Shown: piece by piece, positions 1-7,556 of the stretch
Layout of the letters: the number at the start of each line of letters is the position of its first letter
Position numbering within the stretch: the first letter of the stretch is position 1
Origin: Bradyrhizobium sp. U87765 SZCCT0048
GTDB lineage: Bacteria > Pseudomonadota > Alphaproteobacteria > Rhizobiales > Xanthobacteraceae
Direction of reading: 5' to 3'
DNA: 64,000 bases
Assembly (NCBI RefSeq): GCF_018131225.1
Contig: NZ_JAFCMM010000005.1
Coordinates: 372,001-436,000, forward strand
The notes under the pieces: generated by a model
What the model was told of the DNA's origin: nothing
Seen by the model: the letters and a program-made list of their open reading frames with translations, nothing else
Database searches by the model: none
Made by a program: the position numbers and the translations under genes

Positions 1-157
1 GCAGCAGCCGCGGCCGCTTCACGCGGCCTTGCTCGATGGCGTCGATGCCCTGCTGCTTCATGCCGACACGCTCGGCGAGCATCTCCTGCGACAGGCCGAG
101 CTTGGCGCGGCGCAGCCGCATGCGGCGACCGAACGCTGCTGCATCCACTTCCTTCAT
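1..157 (-). CDS. XRE-family phage repressor (CI-like), N-terminal part, cut by window edge
   Basis: Read on the minus strand from an ATG at 157, the frame stays open to the left edge (52 codons). It encodes MKEVDAAAFGRRMRLRRAKL followed by GLSQEMLAERVGMKQQGIDA and IEQGRVKRP, a typical XRE/lambda-repressor helix-turn-helix with the SQ..LA and Q..I..IE.G pattern. A GGAGG ribosome binding site lies just upstream (about 163-168). It is divergent from the YdaS/Cro-like gene at 299, which is the usual cI/cro arrangement of a prophage switch. The protein probably represses the rightward early genes. The C-terminal half is outside the window, so it cannot be said whether a LexA-type autocleavage domain is present. 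Confidence 0.75.
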   Translation of the reverse strand, partial: MKEVDAAAFGRRMRLRRAKLGLSQEMLAERVGMKQQGIDAIEQGRVKRPRLL

Positions 158-298
158 GATGACCTCCGAGGTGCGAGCGACCGGCTCGGGGATGGCGGGG
201 ACGGGAGCGGCGACAGCGCCGGCTCTACCAACTTTTCGGTTATCCACTGTACTGATTTATCAGTTGCGGTCAACCGATCTTTCAGTGATGGTGAATGC
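158..298. promoter_or_regulatory. Divergent promoter/operator region of the prophage switch
   Basis: The spacer separates two divergent regulator genes. It holds an inverted repeat ACTGAT-TT-ATCAGT at 251-264. GATTTATCAGT at 254-264 recurs as GATCTTTCAGT at 276-286, a 22-bp spacing (two helical turns) that fits two operator half-sites on one face of the DNA. At 240-248 TTATCCACT matches the DnaA box TTATNCACA at 8 of 9 positions. Operator function is inferred from context; no promoter elements were assigned. Confidence 0.5.
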
Positions 299-637
299 AT
301 GACCGATAACAACCAGTCCTTGCAGGAAACGTCACTGCCGCCGCTGACCGCCGCCGACGCCGCCGGTCAGGCCGCGTCCGATCCGTCCGCGTCCCACAAG
401 CTGGCGTTGCAGCGAGCCTGCGACGCCGTCGGCGGCCAGAAAGCTCTCGCCGCCCGTCTCGGCACCTCCCAGTCCAAGGTCTGGTACTGGCTCGCGCGCA
501 GCCGGCGCGGCGTTCCCGGCGAGTTCGTGCTGGCGGTGGAAGCCGCGAGCGGCGTCAGCCGCCACGACCTGCGTCCCGACATCTATCCGCAACCGACCGC
601 CATGGAGCCGTCATGTCCGCCGTCCGCGCGCCGCTGA
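299..637 (+). CDS. YdaS/Cro-like helix-turn-helix regulator
   Basis: A 112-residue protein. The ATG at 299 is chosen because it follows the operator region; the longer open frame upstream runs back across the operators and into the divergent gene. Residues about 35-100 (HKLALQRACDAVGGQKALAA and onward, with SQSKVWYWL) look like the YdaS/Cro antitoxin-type helix-turn-helix family common in prophages. The likely role is the Cro partner of the divergent XRE repressor, or a control protein for the early genes. Its 3' end overlaps the next gene by 25 nt in another frame, suggesting co-transcription and coupled translation. Confidence 0.7.
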   Translation: MTDNNQSLQETSLPPLTAADAAGQAASDPSASHKLALQRACDAVGGQKALAARLGTSQSKVWYWLARSRRGVPGEFVLAVEAASGVSRHDLRPDIYPQPTAMEPSCPPSARR

Positions 638-1377
638 TCGCCGCACCTTCCCTGATGCCCACCGACGCCGCCGGTGCGGCGCTGACGCCGGCCGACGACC
701 GCACCCTGCTGCGGCTGTGGGCCGAGCGCCACGACACCTGCGACATCGCGCGGCGCATGCACCGCAGCGAGGCGCAGATCGCCAACCGCCTCGCGCAACT
801 GCGCGACGAGGACGGCATGGCGATGACGCCGACGCAGTACACGCTGCATCACGCCCGCAAGCGCCGCCTGGCGCGGCTGGCCGCCGCGGCGAAGCCGCAG
901 CCGGTCGAGGCGCGCGCGGTCGCGGCGATCGCCGATGACGATGATCTGCCGGCGCGCGCCACGACGCCCGCGGTGGCGCGGCGCAACACCACGGTGTGCA
1001 CGCCCGATCGCGCTGCCGCCGCGCGGCTGGCGCAGCTCGCGGTCGCAGCGTCGCTGCCGCCGGCGCCGAGCGCCCGTGCGGTTCAACTGGCGGTATGCGC
1101 CTATTACGACGTCACGCTGCAGGACCTGCTGTCGCCGCGGCGTCATGCGGAGATCGTGCGGCCGCGTCAGGTCGCGGTCTATCTCTGCCGCACGCTCACT
1201 GCGCTCTCGATGCCGAAGATCGGCGCGCTGTTCGGCGATCGCGACCACACCACCATTCTCGCCGCGATCCGCAAGGTCAGCGAGCAGCTGCAACGCGATG
1301 CCGACCTGCGGCTCGACGTCGATGCGCTGACCGATCAGTTGCTGACCGCGCTCGAGGCCGGCGAGCCGATGCCGTGA
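613..1377 (+). CDS. DnaA domain IV protein with N-terminal helix-turn-helix
   Basis: 254 residues. Residues about 150-245 match the DNA-binding domain IV of the replication initiator DnaA, including the signature GDRDHTTILAAIRKV (208-222). The AAA+ ATPase domain and domains I/II of real DnaA (about 450 residues) are absent. Residues about 27-65 (TLLRLWAERHDTCDIARRMH and onward) look like a separate small HTH/SANT-like fold, followed by a basic low-complexity linker. The protein should bind DnaA boxes without being an ATP-driven initiator. It may recruit or compete with host DnaA, or regulate its own operon, which carries a DnaA-box-like site at 240-248. The 25-nt overlap with the preceding gene and the phage-type neighbours support an early replication/regulation role. 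Confidence 0.8.
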   Translation: MSAVRAPLIAAPSLMPTDAAGAALTPADDRTLLRLWAERHDTCDIARRMHRSEAQIANRLAQLRDEDGMAMTPTQYTLHHARKRRLARLAAAAKPQPVEARAVAAIADDDDLPARATTPAVARRNTTVCTPDRAAAARLAQLAVAASLPPAPSARAVQLAVCAYYDVTLQDLLSPRRHAEIVRPRQVAVYLCRTLTALSMPKIGALFGDRDHTTILAAIRKVSEQLQRDADLRLDVDALTDQLLTALEAGEPMP

Positions 1378-1506
1378 CGGCGATTTCCGGGCCGCCTGCT
1401 CCTTGCGCGGGACGCGAGCGCGACGGGAATCGTCGCCGTCGCGGGGGCGCGAGGGGCGGGCGGCCGGGTGTGGAGCGGCCGCCAGGGCGGGCCGGGCAGT
1501 GACCGC

Positions 1507-2367
1507 ATGCATCAATGGTTTCGAGTCTACAACACGCTGGTGGACGATCCGAAAGTGCAGCAGCTTCCGAGCGCGCTGTTCAAGGCGCTGATCAATCTGT
1601 GGTGCCTTGCCTCGCAAAGCGGCGGCGTGCTGCCGCAGATGAATGTCGTCGCCTACAAGCTGCGGATGACGCCGCGCAAGACGGCCGACATCGTCGCGCG
1701 CCTCGTCGCCGCGGGACTGATGGAGAGCAGCGGCGGCGCCGTCGTGCCGCACAACTGGAGCGGCCGCCAGTTCCAGTCGGACTGTTCGACCGAGCGGGTG
1801 CGGCGCTTCCGCGCCAACCGCCGCCATGCGCGCAAGGCGGCGGCCGGTGCGGACGCGCTCACGCCGGAGGCCGCCGACGGCTCTGCTGTCGCGGCGCCGC
1901 TCGCCGACGCCGCGGCGCAGGAAGCGGCGCTGCGCGGCGAGATCGCCCGGCTGTTCACTGCGGCGAAGGCGCCGGCCGTGCCCGACATGGCGCGGGTGCG
2001 GCTGTGGCTCAGCCAGGGCTATGACGTCGGCATCATCCTCGCGGTGGTGTCGGAGATCGTGGCCCGCAAGCCCAATCTCTCCAGCCTCAACTATTTCGAC
2101 GCCGCGATCCGCGAGGCCCATGCCTCGCGCGCGCCGCCGCGCGTCACGCCGGGGCCGCCGGGGCGGCTCGGCATCGAGGATGCTGTGCGGCTGTTTGCCT
2201 CGACGCGGCACTGGTCGCGCTGGGCCGGCCCCGCGCCCGGCCTTGCCGGCTGCCGCGCCAGCGACGAACTGCTGGCGCGCTTCGGCCTTGCGCCCGACGG
2301 CATGCCGTTCGTGTCGCCGGACCATTCGACGCCATCCCTCACTATCAACGAGAGCACGACGCCATGA
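1507..2367 (+). CDS. Phage-type replication/winged-helix protein
   Basis: 286 residues from the ATG at 1507 (MHQWFRVYNTLVDDPKVQQL). An in-frame ATG 39 nt upstream lies in a G/C-rich stretch and gives a poor N-terminus. Residues 1-90 resemble the winged-helix start of phage replication-initiation proteins (FRVYNTLVDDPKVQ.L, then a helix-turn-helix ending ARLVAAGLM). Residues about 115-170 are an Ala-rich linker. The C-terminal part (RVRLWLSQGYDVGIILAVV and YFDAAIREAH) is compatible with the helical C-terminal domain of DnaD/RepO-like proteins. The exact family is not certain. Its TGA overlaps the next gene's ATG (ATGA at 2364-2367), so the two are translationally coupled. Confidence 0.65.
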   Translation: MHQWFRVYNTLVDDPKVQQLPSALFKALINLWCLASQSGGVLPQMNVVAYKLRMTPRKTADIVARLVAAGLMESSGGAVVPHNWSGRQFQSDCSTERVRRFRANRRHARKAAAGADALTPEAADGSAVAAPLADAAAQEAALRGEIARLFTAAKAPAVPDMARVRLWLSQGYDVGIILAVVSEIVARKPNLSSLNYFDAAIREAHASRAPPRVTPGPPGRLGIEDAVRLFASTRHWSRWAGPAPGLAGCRASDELLARFGLAPDGMPFVSPDHSTPSLTINESTTP

Positions 2368-2960
2368 CCCACTTCCACATTCCGCCCAAGGGCGACATCA
2401 AGCTGAACAAGGACGGCAAGAGCCGGCCCAAGCGCCGCCGCGTCGGCCGGCTGCGCACTCCGCGCGAGCCGCTGGGCACACCGACGCAGGAGCGTCTCGC
2501 GAAAGCCGATGGTCATGTCGACGTTGGCGACGACGCCCAGGGCACGCGCATCTACACGCTGCGCGATTCCCCGCTCGAGCGCCTCAATGCCCGCGGCGGC
2601 ATCGATGGGCGCGAGTACTCGGCGCTGATGAAGTTCAAGCAGCACTGGCATCATGCCGGCCTGCAGCCTTCGGTCGGCAGCGTCGACCTCAGCCGCGTCT
2701 TCTCGGTCGACCCCGCCGGCTATTCCGGCATGGCGAAAACCGAGCGCCAGGTGTTTCACCGCCAGCGCTATCGCGAGGCGGTGCAGCACATCGGTCTTCG
2801 CGCGGCGCTGGTGGTCGAGCGGGTGGTGTGCACCGAGCAAACGCTGGAGACCGCGGGCATGGCATTGAATTGGCGCACCCCGGCGCAGGCTCGCGCCGCG
2901 GCCACCGAGCTGCTGCGCGACGCCGGCTATCGCCTCGCGCAGCTGTGGGGCATCGGGTGA
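2364..2960 (+). CDS. Phage-type conserved protein (DUF6456-like)
   Basis: 198 residues, starting in the ATGA overlap with the replication-type gene. A very basic N-terminus (KSRPKRRRVGRLRTPRE) is followed by about 110 residues (REYSALMKFKQHWHHAGLQP to the end). The order GREYSALMKF...HH.AGL.PSV.SVD resembles DUF6456/late-regulator-type proteins seen at the ends of alphaproteobacterial phage early operons. That assignment is from memory of the pattern and is tentative. The C-terminal helices could bind DNA. It is the last gene of the rightward prophage block; no terminator hairpin with a T-run was seen after it. Confidence 0.55.
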   Translation: MTHFHIPPKGDIKLNKDGKSRPKRRRVGRLRTPREPLGTPTQERLAKADGHVDVGDDAQGTRIYTLRDSPLERLNARGGIDGREYSALMKFKQHWHHAGLQPSVGSVDLSRVFSVDPAGYSGMAKTERQVFHRQRYREAVQHIGLRAALVVERVVCTEQTLETAGMALNWRTPAQARAAATELLRDAGYRLAQLWGIG

Positions 2961-3124
2961 GAGCGATTTTGAGGTGCCCACGGCAAATGGGCACCTCACG
3001 GGAAATCAGGCTACAATAGATCGAACTGCGCCGGCCTGATGGATGGTGATGATGGTTGGGGGCATTCGATGGATGGACAACGTTCGCTTGCCGACTGGCT
3101 GCGCGTTCTGCCTTTGCGCTGGTT

Positions 3125-3376
3125 ATGCCTCGGCAAGTCGGCAAGGCCGTGCTGTGTGGTGTCGCATTCGGCATTTACGTCGGGGGCGTATTCCCGGGAC
3201 AGGATTCGCGTTCAAGGGACACGCTTGACCACTTGGGGGCCCATCTGTCCAACGCATTGGACCATGCTTTGCTGGCGATCCCTGTTGGTCTCGCCGTCGG
3301 CTTGTTTTTGAAGCGGAATCTTGCCCGCCGGCTCGGCAGTGCGCATGCAGCGTCTGCGGCAGACGCCGCACTCTGA
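3125..3376 (+). CDS. Small two-helix membrane protein, hypothetical
   Basis: 83 residues from an ATG at 3125; the frame is open from 3056. Two hydrophobic stretches (AVLCGVAFGIYVGGVF and ALLAIPVGLAVGLFL) are separated by a polar loop (DSRSRDTLDHLGAHLSNALD), giving a hairpin membrane topology. No family is recognised and no clear ribosome binding site was seen. It lies between the prophage genes and the metabolic genes, in a stretch otherwise without genes (2961-3542). It could be a phage lysis accessory or a host protein, or a chance frame. Confidence 0.35.
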   Translation: MPRQVGKAVLCGVAFGIYVGGVFPGQDSRSRDTLDHLGAHLSNALDHALLAIPVGLAVGLFLKRNLARRLGSAHAASAADAAL

Positions 3377-3542
3377 TTCTGACAGAGGATGCCTCGTGTC
3401 GGAGAGAGGCGCGGGGCGGCGTCGGAGGCCTGTGAAGGTTGCCGGGCAGCATGCTTGAGCGAACGAGCCAAGGCGAGCGTGAGCTCGCAGGAGTGATATC
3501 CACTCTCGCGCAAGGCTGGTTGGCGAGGAGTTACCGCGTCGC

Positions 3543-4511
3543 TCAGGCGTCTTCGTCTGGTGTAAATTCTGCCGGCAGCTCCAACTGCTGCTTCGCCTCC
3601 TCGGTGATCTCGCGCCGGCCGGGAATATGAATCCCGGCGGCGGCGAGGCGGGCGATCTGCTGCACCAGCCGGGCTGGAAAATCCGGCGCGAGCACCGCGG
3701 GCGCGATCGCGAGAATGAAAAGGCCGACGCCGGGCGTTGCGTTGCCATCCGCAAAGGATGGTGCGTCGCATGACCAGTTGGCGCCGGTCAGGCCGGCGGC
3801 CATGACCTCCGCCATCAGGGCGATGTTGGCGCCGCGCGTGCCGCCGAACGCCAGCAGCAATCCCTTCATGGCCTGCCGCGCGTCGGTGGTCGGCGCGCCA
3901 GCGGCGTCGATGGCCCAGCCTTCGGGGATCGTGCCGCCTTCGCTCGCGGCGCGGCGGATGTTGACGAACGCGGTCGCACTCGACGCCTGGTCGATCACCA
4001 GCGCCGGCCCATCGGCGACAGGGGCGGCGAACGACAGCGGATTGGTGCCGTAGACCGCGCTGCGGCTTGTGCCGGCTGTCACCAACGCCGGCCCGTTGGA
4101 CACCGCGAACGCGACGAGGCCGGCCTCGGCGAGGCGGCGCGTGTAGTAGCCGAGCTCGCCGGCGGTGTAGCTGTTGGTCTGGGCGAACATCGCAACGCCG
4201 TAGAGAGCGGCCCGCGTGCGCAGCTCGTCGAAGGCCAGATCGAAGCCGAGCTGGGCGATGCCGCCATGCGCATCGACGCGGATGGTCGCGGGCGTCGGGA
4301 ATGCGATCCCCGGCTGCGCCGTGCCGGCGATGCGGCCCGCGGCGAAGCCGGCGAGATAGTCGGGCAGGTGGGCGAAGCCGACCGAGTCGCGTCCGCTGAT
4401 CTCCGCGGCGACCGTGGCGTTGGCGAGCGACGTCGCGGCGGCCTCGTTTGCCCCCGCGCGTCGTGCCGCGCGCCGTGCGATCTCGCGGGCCTGCTCGATG
4501 GTGATGCGCAT
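3543..4511 (-). CDS. Ldh-family (malate/L-lactate/ureidoglycolate-type) dehydrogenase
   Basis: 322 residues starting MRITIEQAREIARRAARRAG. This is the Ldh_2 family of NAD(P)-dependent 2-hydroxyacid dehydrogenases, unrelated to classical Rossmann LDH. Diagnostic stretches are ISGRDSVGFAHLPDYLAG, GYYTRRLAEAGLVAFAVSN, and the GTNPLSFAAP segment characteristic of the nucleotide-binding part. The length is near the family's 330-350. Substrate cannot be read from sequence (malate, lactate, sulfolactate, delta-1-piperideine-2-carboxylate and others are known). The frame continues upstream without a stop, but the ATG at 4511 begins the conserved domain. It is downstream of the SDR and aldehyde dehydrogenase genes on the same strand with about 110-nt gaps, so a shared catabolic role is possible but unproven. 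Confidence 0.85.
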   Translation of the reverse strand: MRITIEQAREIARRAARRAGANEAAATSLANATVAAEISGRDSVGFAHLPDYLAGFAAGRIAGTAQPGIAFPTPATIRVDAHGGIAQLGFDLAFDELRTRAALYGVAMFAQTNSYTAGELGYYTRRLAEAGLVAFAVSNGPALVTAGTSRSAVYGTNPLSFAAPVADGPALVIDQASSATAFVNIRRAASEGGTIPEGWAIDAAGAPTTDARQAMKGLLLAFGGTRGANIALMAEVMAAGLTGANWSCDAPSFADGNATPGVGLFILAIAPAVLAPDFPARLVQQIARLAAAGIHIPGRREITEEAKQQLELPAEFTPDEDA

Positions 4512-4620
4512 GGATGTTCCCGAGGAGGAGCGCGCAAGGCCTGTCAGCGAAACGCAGGTCCCGCGTGCGAGGCCTGCGCTGCCCGTGAGACGCTGGTGAC
4601 GATCTGCGGTGGCGCGCCGC

Positions 4621-5358
4621 TCAGGTCGGCTGCGCTGTGGGCCGCACCAGAATCTCGTTGATGTCGACGTCGGCGGGCTGGCCGATGACATAGGCCATCG
4701 CCTCGGCGATGGCGCGCGCCGAAATCGACACCTTGCGGCGCTCGGTGACGCGCTGGCGCAGCGCCGGATCGGAAATGGTTTCGGCGAGCTCGGACTCGAC
4801 CGCACCCGGCGAGATGATGGTGACGCGGATCTTGTCACCGGCTTCCTGGCGCAGCCCCTCGGAGATCGCACGCACCGCGAACTTGGTGCCGGCATAGACC
4901 GCACTGTCGGGGCCGACGCGGTGGCCGGCGACCGACGAGATGTTGATGAAATGGCCGGCCTGCTGCTTGCGGAACACGGGCAGGGCGGCGGCGATGCCCC
5001 ACAGCACGCCCTTGATGTTGACGTCGACCATGCGCTCCCACTCGTCGACCTTGAGCTGGTCGAGCGGCGACAGCGGCATCAGCCCGGCATTGCTGACGAG
5101 CACGTCGAGCCGGCCGAAGCGCTCCTGCGCATGTGCCACGAAGGCGGCGACGTCGTCGCGCCGCGTCACGTCGAGCGCGCGAAAGGCGGCCTTGCCGCCG
5201 TCTGCGGCGATGTCCCCGGCGATGGCTTCGAGCCGGTCGGTGCGGCGTGCACCCAGCACCACGCTGGCGCCGGCCTGCGCGAGCAGGCGCGCGGCGGCTT
5301 CGCCGATGCCGCTGCTCGCGCCGGTGATGGCGACGACTTTACCCCTGATGTTCGACAT
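4621..5358 (-). CDS. SDR-family oxidoreductase
   Basis: 245 residues, classical short-chain dehydrogenase/reductase. It has the cofactor motif TGASSGIG (12-19), the NAG motif (90-92), and the catalytic Ser141/142, Tyr155 and Lys159 in YAGTK. The residue after the second beta strand is Arg (GARRTDRLE, 37-45), which usually points to NADP(H). The start is supported by an AAGGAAGAG ribosome binding site at about 5362-5371. The family is close to the clavaldehyde dehydrogenase-like/YdfG group of serine and short-chain alcohol dehydrogenases; the substrate is unknown. It lies 118 nt downstream of the aldehyde dehydrogenase gene on the same strand; an alcohol-to-aldehyde-to-acid sequence is a reasonable inference. 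Confidence 0.9.
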   Translation of the reverse strand: MSNIRGKVVAITGASSGIGEAAARLLAQAGASVVLGARRTDRLEAIAGDIAADGGKAAFRALDVTRRDDVAAFVAHAQERFGRLDVLVSNAGLMPLSPLDQLKVDEWERMVDVNIKGVLWGIAAALPVFRKQQAGHFINISSVAGHRVGPDSAVYAGTKFAVRAISEGLRQEAGDKIRVTIISPGAVESELAETISDPALRQRVTERRKVSISARAIAEAMAYVIGQPADVDINEILVRPTAQPT

Positions 5359-5476
5359 CGATGCTCTTCCTTGTCTGACAGCACTGTGCCGGCCGCGCGA
5401 TCTGCGGGGCCGGCACGGCACTGGTGTCATATCCTGTCGGCGTGGCGGCGCCGCCGGCATTGTGCCGGCGCGGCGC

Positions 5477-6907
5477 TTACGCCGCGTTGAAGCCGGCGAT
5501 CGCCTTGACCTCGAGATATTCCTCGAGACCGAACTTGCCCCACTCGCGGCCGTTGCCGGACTGCTTGTAGCCGCCGAACGGCGCGGAGCGCTCGTTGGGC
5601 ACGCCGTTGAGGTTGACGTTGCCGGCGCGCAGCTTGCGGCCGACCGCGCGGGCGCGCTCCACCGTGCCGGCGGAGACGTAGCCGGCGAGGCCATAGGGCG
5701 TGTCGTTGGCGATCTTCACCGCTTCGTCCTCGTCCTTGGCGCCGAGGATCGCGATCACCGGCCCGAAGATCTCCTCGCGCGCGATGGTCATGTCGTTGGT
5801 GACGTCGGCGAACACGGTGGGGCGGACATAGAAGCCCTTGTTGACGCCCTCGGGCAGGCCCGGGCCGCCGGCCACGAGGGTGGCGCCCTCGTCGATGCCC
5901 TTCTGGATCAGCGCCTGGATCTTGTCCCACTGGATGCGCGACACGACGGGGCCGATGGTGGTGTCGGCCGCGCGCGGATCGCCCGCCCTGGTCTTGTCCG
6001 CGACGCCCTTGGCGATCGCAGCGACCTCCTTCATCTTCGACAGCGGCACGATCATGCGGGTCGGCGCGTTGCACGACTGGCCGGAGTTGTTGAAGACGTG
6101 GGCGACGCCGCCGCTCACCGCCTTGGCGAAGTCGGCATCGTCGAGGATGATGTTCGGCGACTTGCCGCCGAGCTCCTGGCTGACGCGCTTCACCGTCGGC
6201 GCGGCGCGCTTGGCGACGTCGATGCCGGCGCGGGTCGAGCCGGTGAACGAGATCATGTCGATGTCGGGATGCTCGCTCATGGCGGCGCCGACCTCGGGGC
6301 CAAGGCCGTTGACGAGATTGAACACGCCTTTCGGCACGCCCGCTTCATGCAGGATCTCGGCGAAGATCAGCGCCGAGGTCGGGGTGAACTCGGAGGGCTT
6401 GAGGATCATGGTGCAGCCGGCGGCGAGCGCGGGCGCGACCTTGCAGGCGATCTGGTTGAGCGGCCAGTTCCACGGCGTGATCATGCCGATGACGCCGACC
6501 GGCTCGCGCACCACCACGGCCGATCCCAGCGGCTCCTCGAACTGATAGGTCTTGAGCACCTCCAGCGTCGACATGATGTGGCCGAGGCCGGCGCCGGCCT
6601 GGAATTTTTCGGCGAAGCCGAGCGGCGCGCCCATCTCGTCGGACACGGCGGCGCCGATGTCCTTCATGCGGGTCTTGTAGACCTCGATCACCTTGGTCAG
6701 TAGCGCGACGCGCTCCTCGCGGCTGGTCTGCGAAAACGTCTCGAATGCGCGCCTGGCGGCGGCGACCGCCTTGTCGACGTCGGCCTTCGAGCCGACCGCG
6801 ACGTCGTACAGGGCTTCTTCCGTGGCGGGATTGACCACCGGAACGGTCTTCTTGACGGCGGGATCGACCCAGGCGCCGTCGATGTAGAATTGCAGGCGAT
6901 TGACCAT
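5477..6907 (-). CDS. NAD(P)-dependent aldehyde dehydrogenase
   Basis: 476 residues, full length for the ALDH superfamily. Visible catalytic features are Asn147 in PWNWPLN, Lys170 in LKPSE, the nucleotide-binding FTGST (221-225), the general base Glu245 in ELGGKSPN, the nucleophile Cys279 in NNSGQSC, and EEIFGP toward the C-terminus. It oxidises an aldehyde to a carboxylic acid in the cytoplasm; the exact substrate is unknown. It heads a possible three-gene leftward unit with the SDR and Ldh-type genes. The 5' spacer up to 7556 is long and carries a dispersed repeat. Confidence 0.93.
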   Translation of the reverse strand: MVNRLQFYIDGAWVDPAVKKTVPVVNPATEEALYDVAVGSKADVDKAVAAARRAFETFSQTSREERVALLTKVIEVYKTRMKDIGAAVSDEMGAPLGFAEKFQAGAGLGHIMSTLEVLKTYQFEEPLGSAVVVREPVGVIGMITPWNWPLNQIACKVAPALAAGCTMILKPSEFTPTSALIFAEILHEAGVPKGVFNLVNGLGPEVGAAMSEHPDIDMISFTGSTRAGIDVAKRAAPTVKRVSQELGGKSPNIILDDADFAKAVSGGVAHVFNNSGQSCNAPTRMIVPLSKMKEVAAIAKGVADKTRAGDPRAADTTIGPVVSRIQWDKIQALIQKGIDEGATLVAGGPGLPEGVNKGFYVRPTVFADVTNDMTIAREEIFGPVIAILGAKDEDEAVKIANDTPYGLAGYVSAGTVERARAVGRKLRAGNVNLNGVPNERSAPFGGYKQSGNGREWGKFGLEEYLEVKAIAGFNAA

Positions 6908-7228
6908 GATGTCCTCTTTCGACGTTCGGCCCGTTCAGGCGGGCCCTTGTTCGATTATGGGGGGCGGTGAAACGATGTTGGCACAACAGCCGCGGCCAGT
7001 GCAAATCACGCCATGGCGGGAAATGCCATTTCCATGCGGCGAAATGCGGCGCGGCGGCGTTGCATGACAGCCATTCCGCTCGCAGCGCGGCTCCACCCAT
7101 CCGTATGGCAGGACGATGACGCTATGTCCCGCGGGATATAGCGCGGGTGATGAGGCGGTTGTGAAGTGGATGAATAGCAGATCAGGCCACATCTGCTGCG
7201 TCATGGCCGGGCCTGACCTTTGTCATTC

Positions 7229-7341
7229 TCCTCGTCCTGCGGAGCGGGCGAAGCCTGCGTCTCGAAGGATGAGGCCCGTGTGGCGGCGCCGTGGCCTCAT
7301 GGTTCGAGACGGCGCATACGCGCCTCCTCACCATGAGGGTT
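7229..7341. repeat. Dispersed palindromic repeat, copy 1
   Basis: The arms CTCGAAGGATGAGGCC (7261-7276) and GGCCTCATGGTTCGAG (7293-7308) are inverted repeats with two mismatches. They are flanked by a second pair, CTCCTCGTCCTGCGGAG (left) and CTCCTCACCATGAGG (right). The same element recurs at 37930-38063, where it is better preserved. It looks like a REP/MITE-type intergenic element of the Bradyrhizobiaceae. It sits in the 649-nt gene-free spacer 6908-7556; I see no convincing gene in the rest of that spacer. A GTCATGGCCGGG half-palindrome immediately precedes it (7200-7211). Confidence 0.75.
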
Positions 7342-7556
7342 GAATGCTCCGCGTCCGATCGAGGGCCACGTCGTTGAATGCGTCGTCCGGGGCAGGCGAG
7401 GACACAGGTAAAAACCTCAGCGTTGGCCCCGCTTCGAGCTGGGCACGTTCGATGAACTGAGGTGTTTCCATATCGGTCATTTTTGGCCGATTATTTGGCC
7501 GATCGTCGTGGCCTGGCTTTGATCGATCCATCCACCACAGCCGCAAGACGCCCCCC

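Noticed and set aside
3439..3630. 63-residue + strand open frame near the end of the Ldh-type gene
   Set aside because: Overlaps the 3' end of a clear gene on the other strand and has no supporting features.
4940..6703. Long + strand open frame over the SDR and aldehyde dehydrogenase genes
   Set aside because: Composition-driven shadow; both minus-strand genes have full catalytic motifs.
7290..7320. tRNA-like T-loop sequence GGTTCGAG
   Set aside because: It is part of the dispersed repeat (also at 38021-38029); no cloverleaf can be built around it.
7328..7546. 72-residue minus-strand open frame
   Set aside because: Starts inside the dispersed repeat region, has no ribosome binding site or recognisable sequence.
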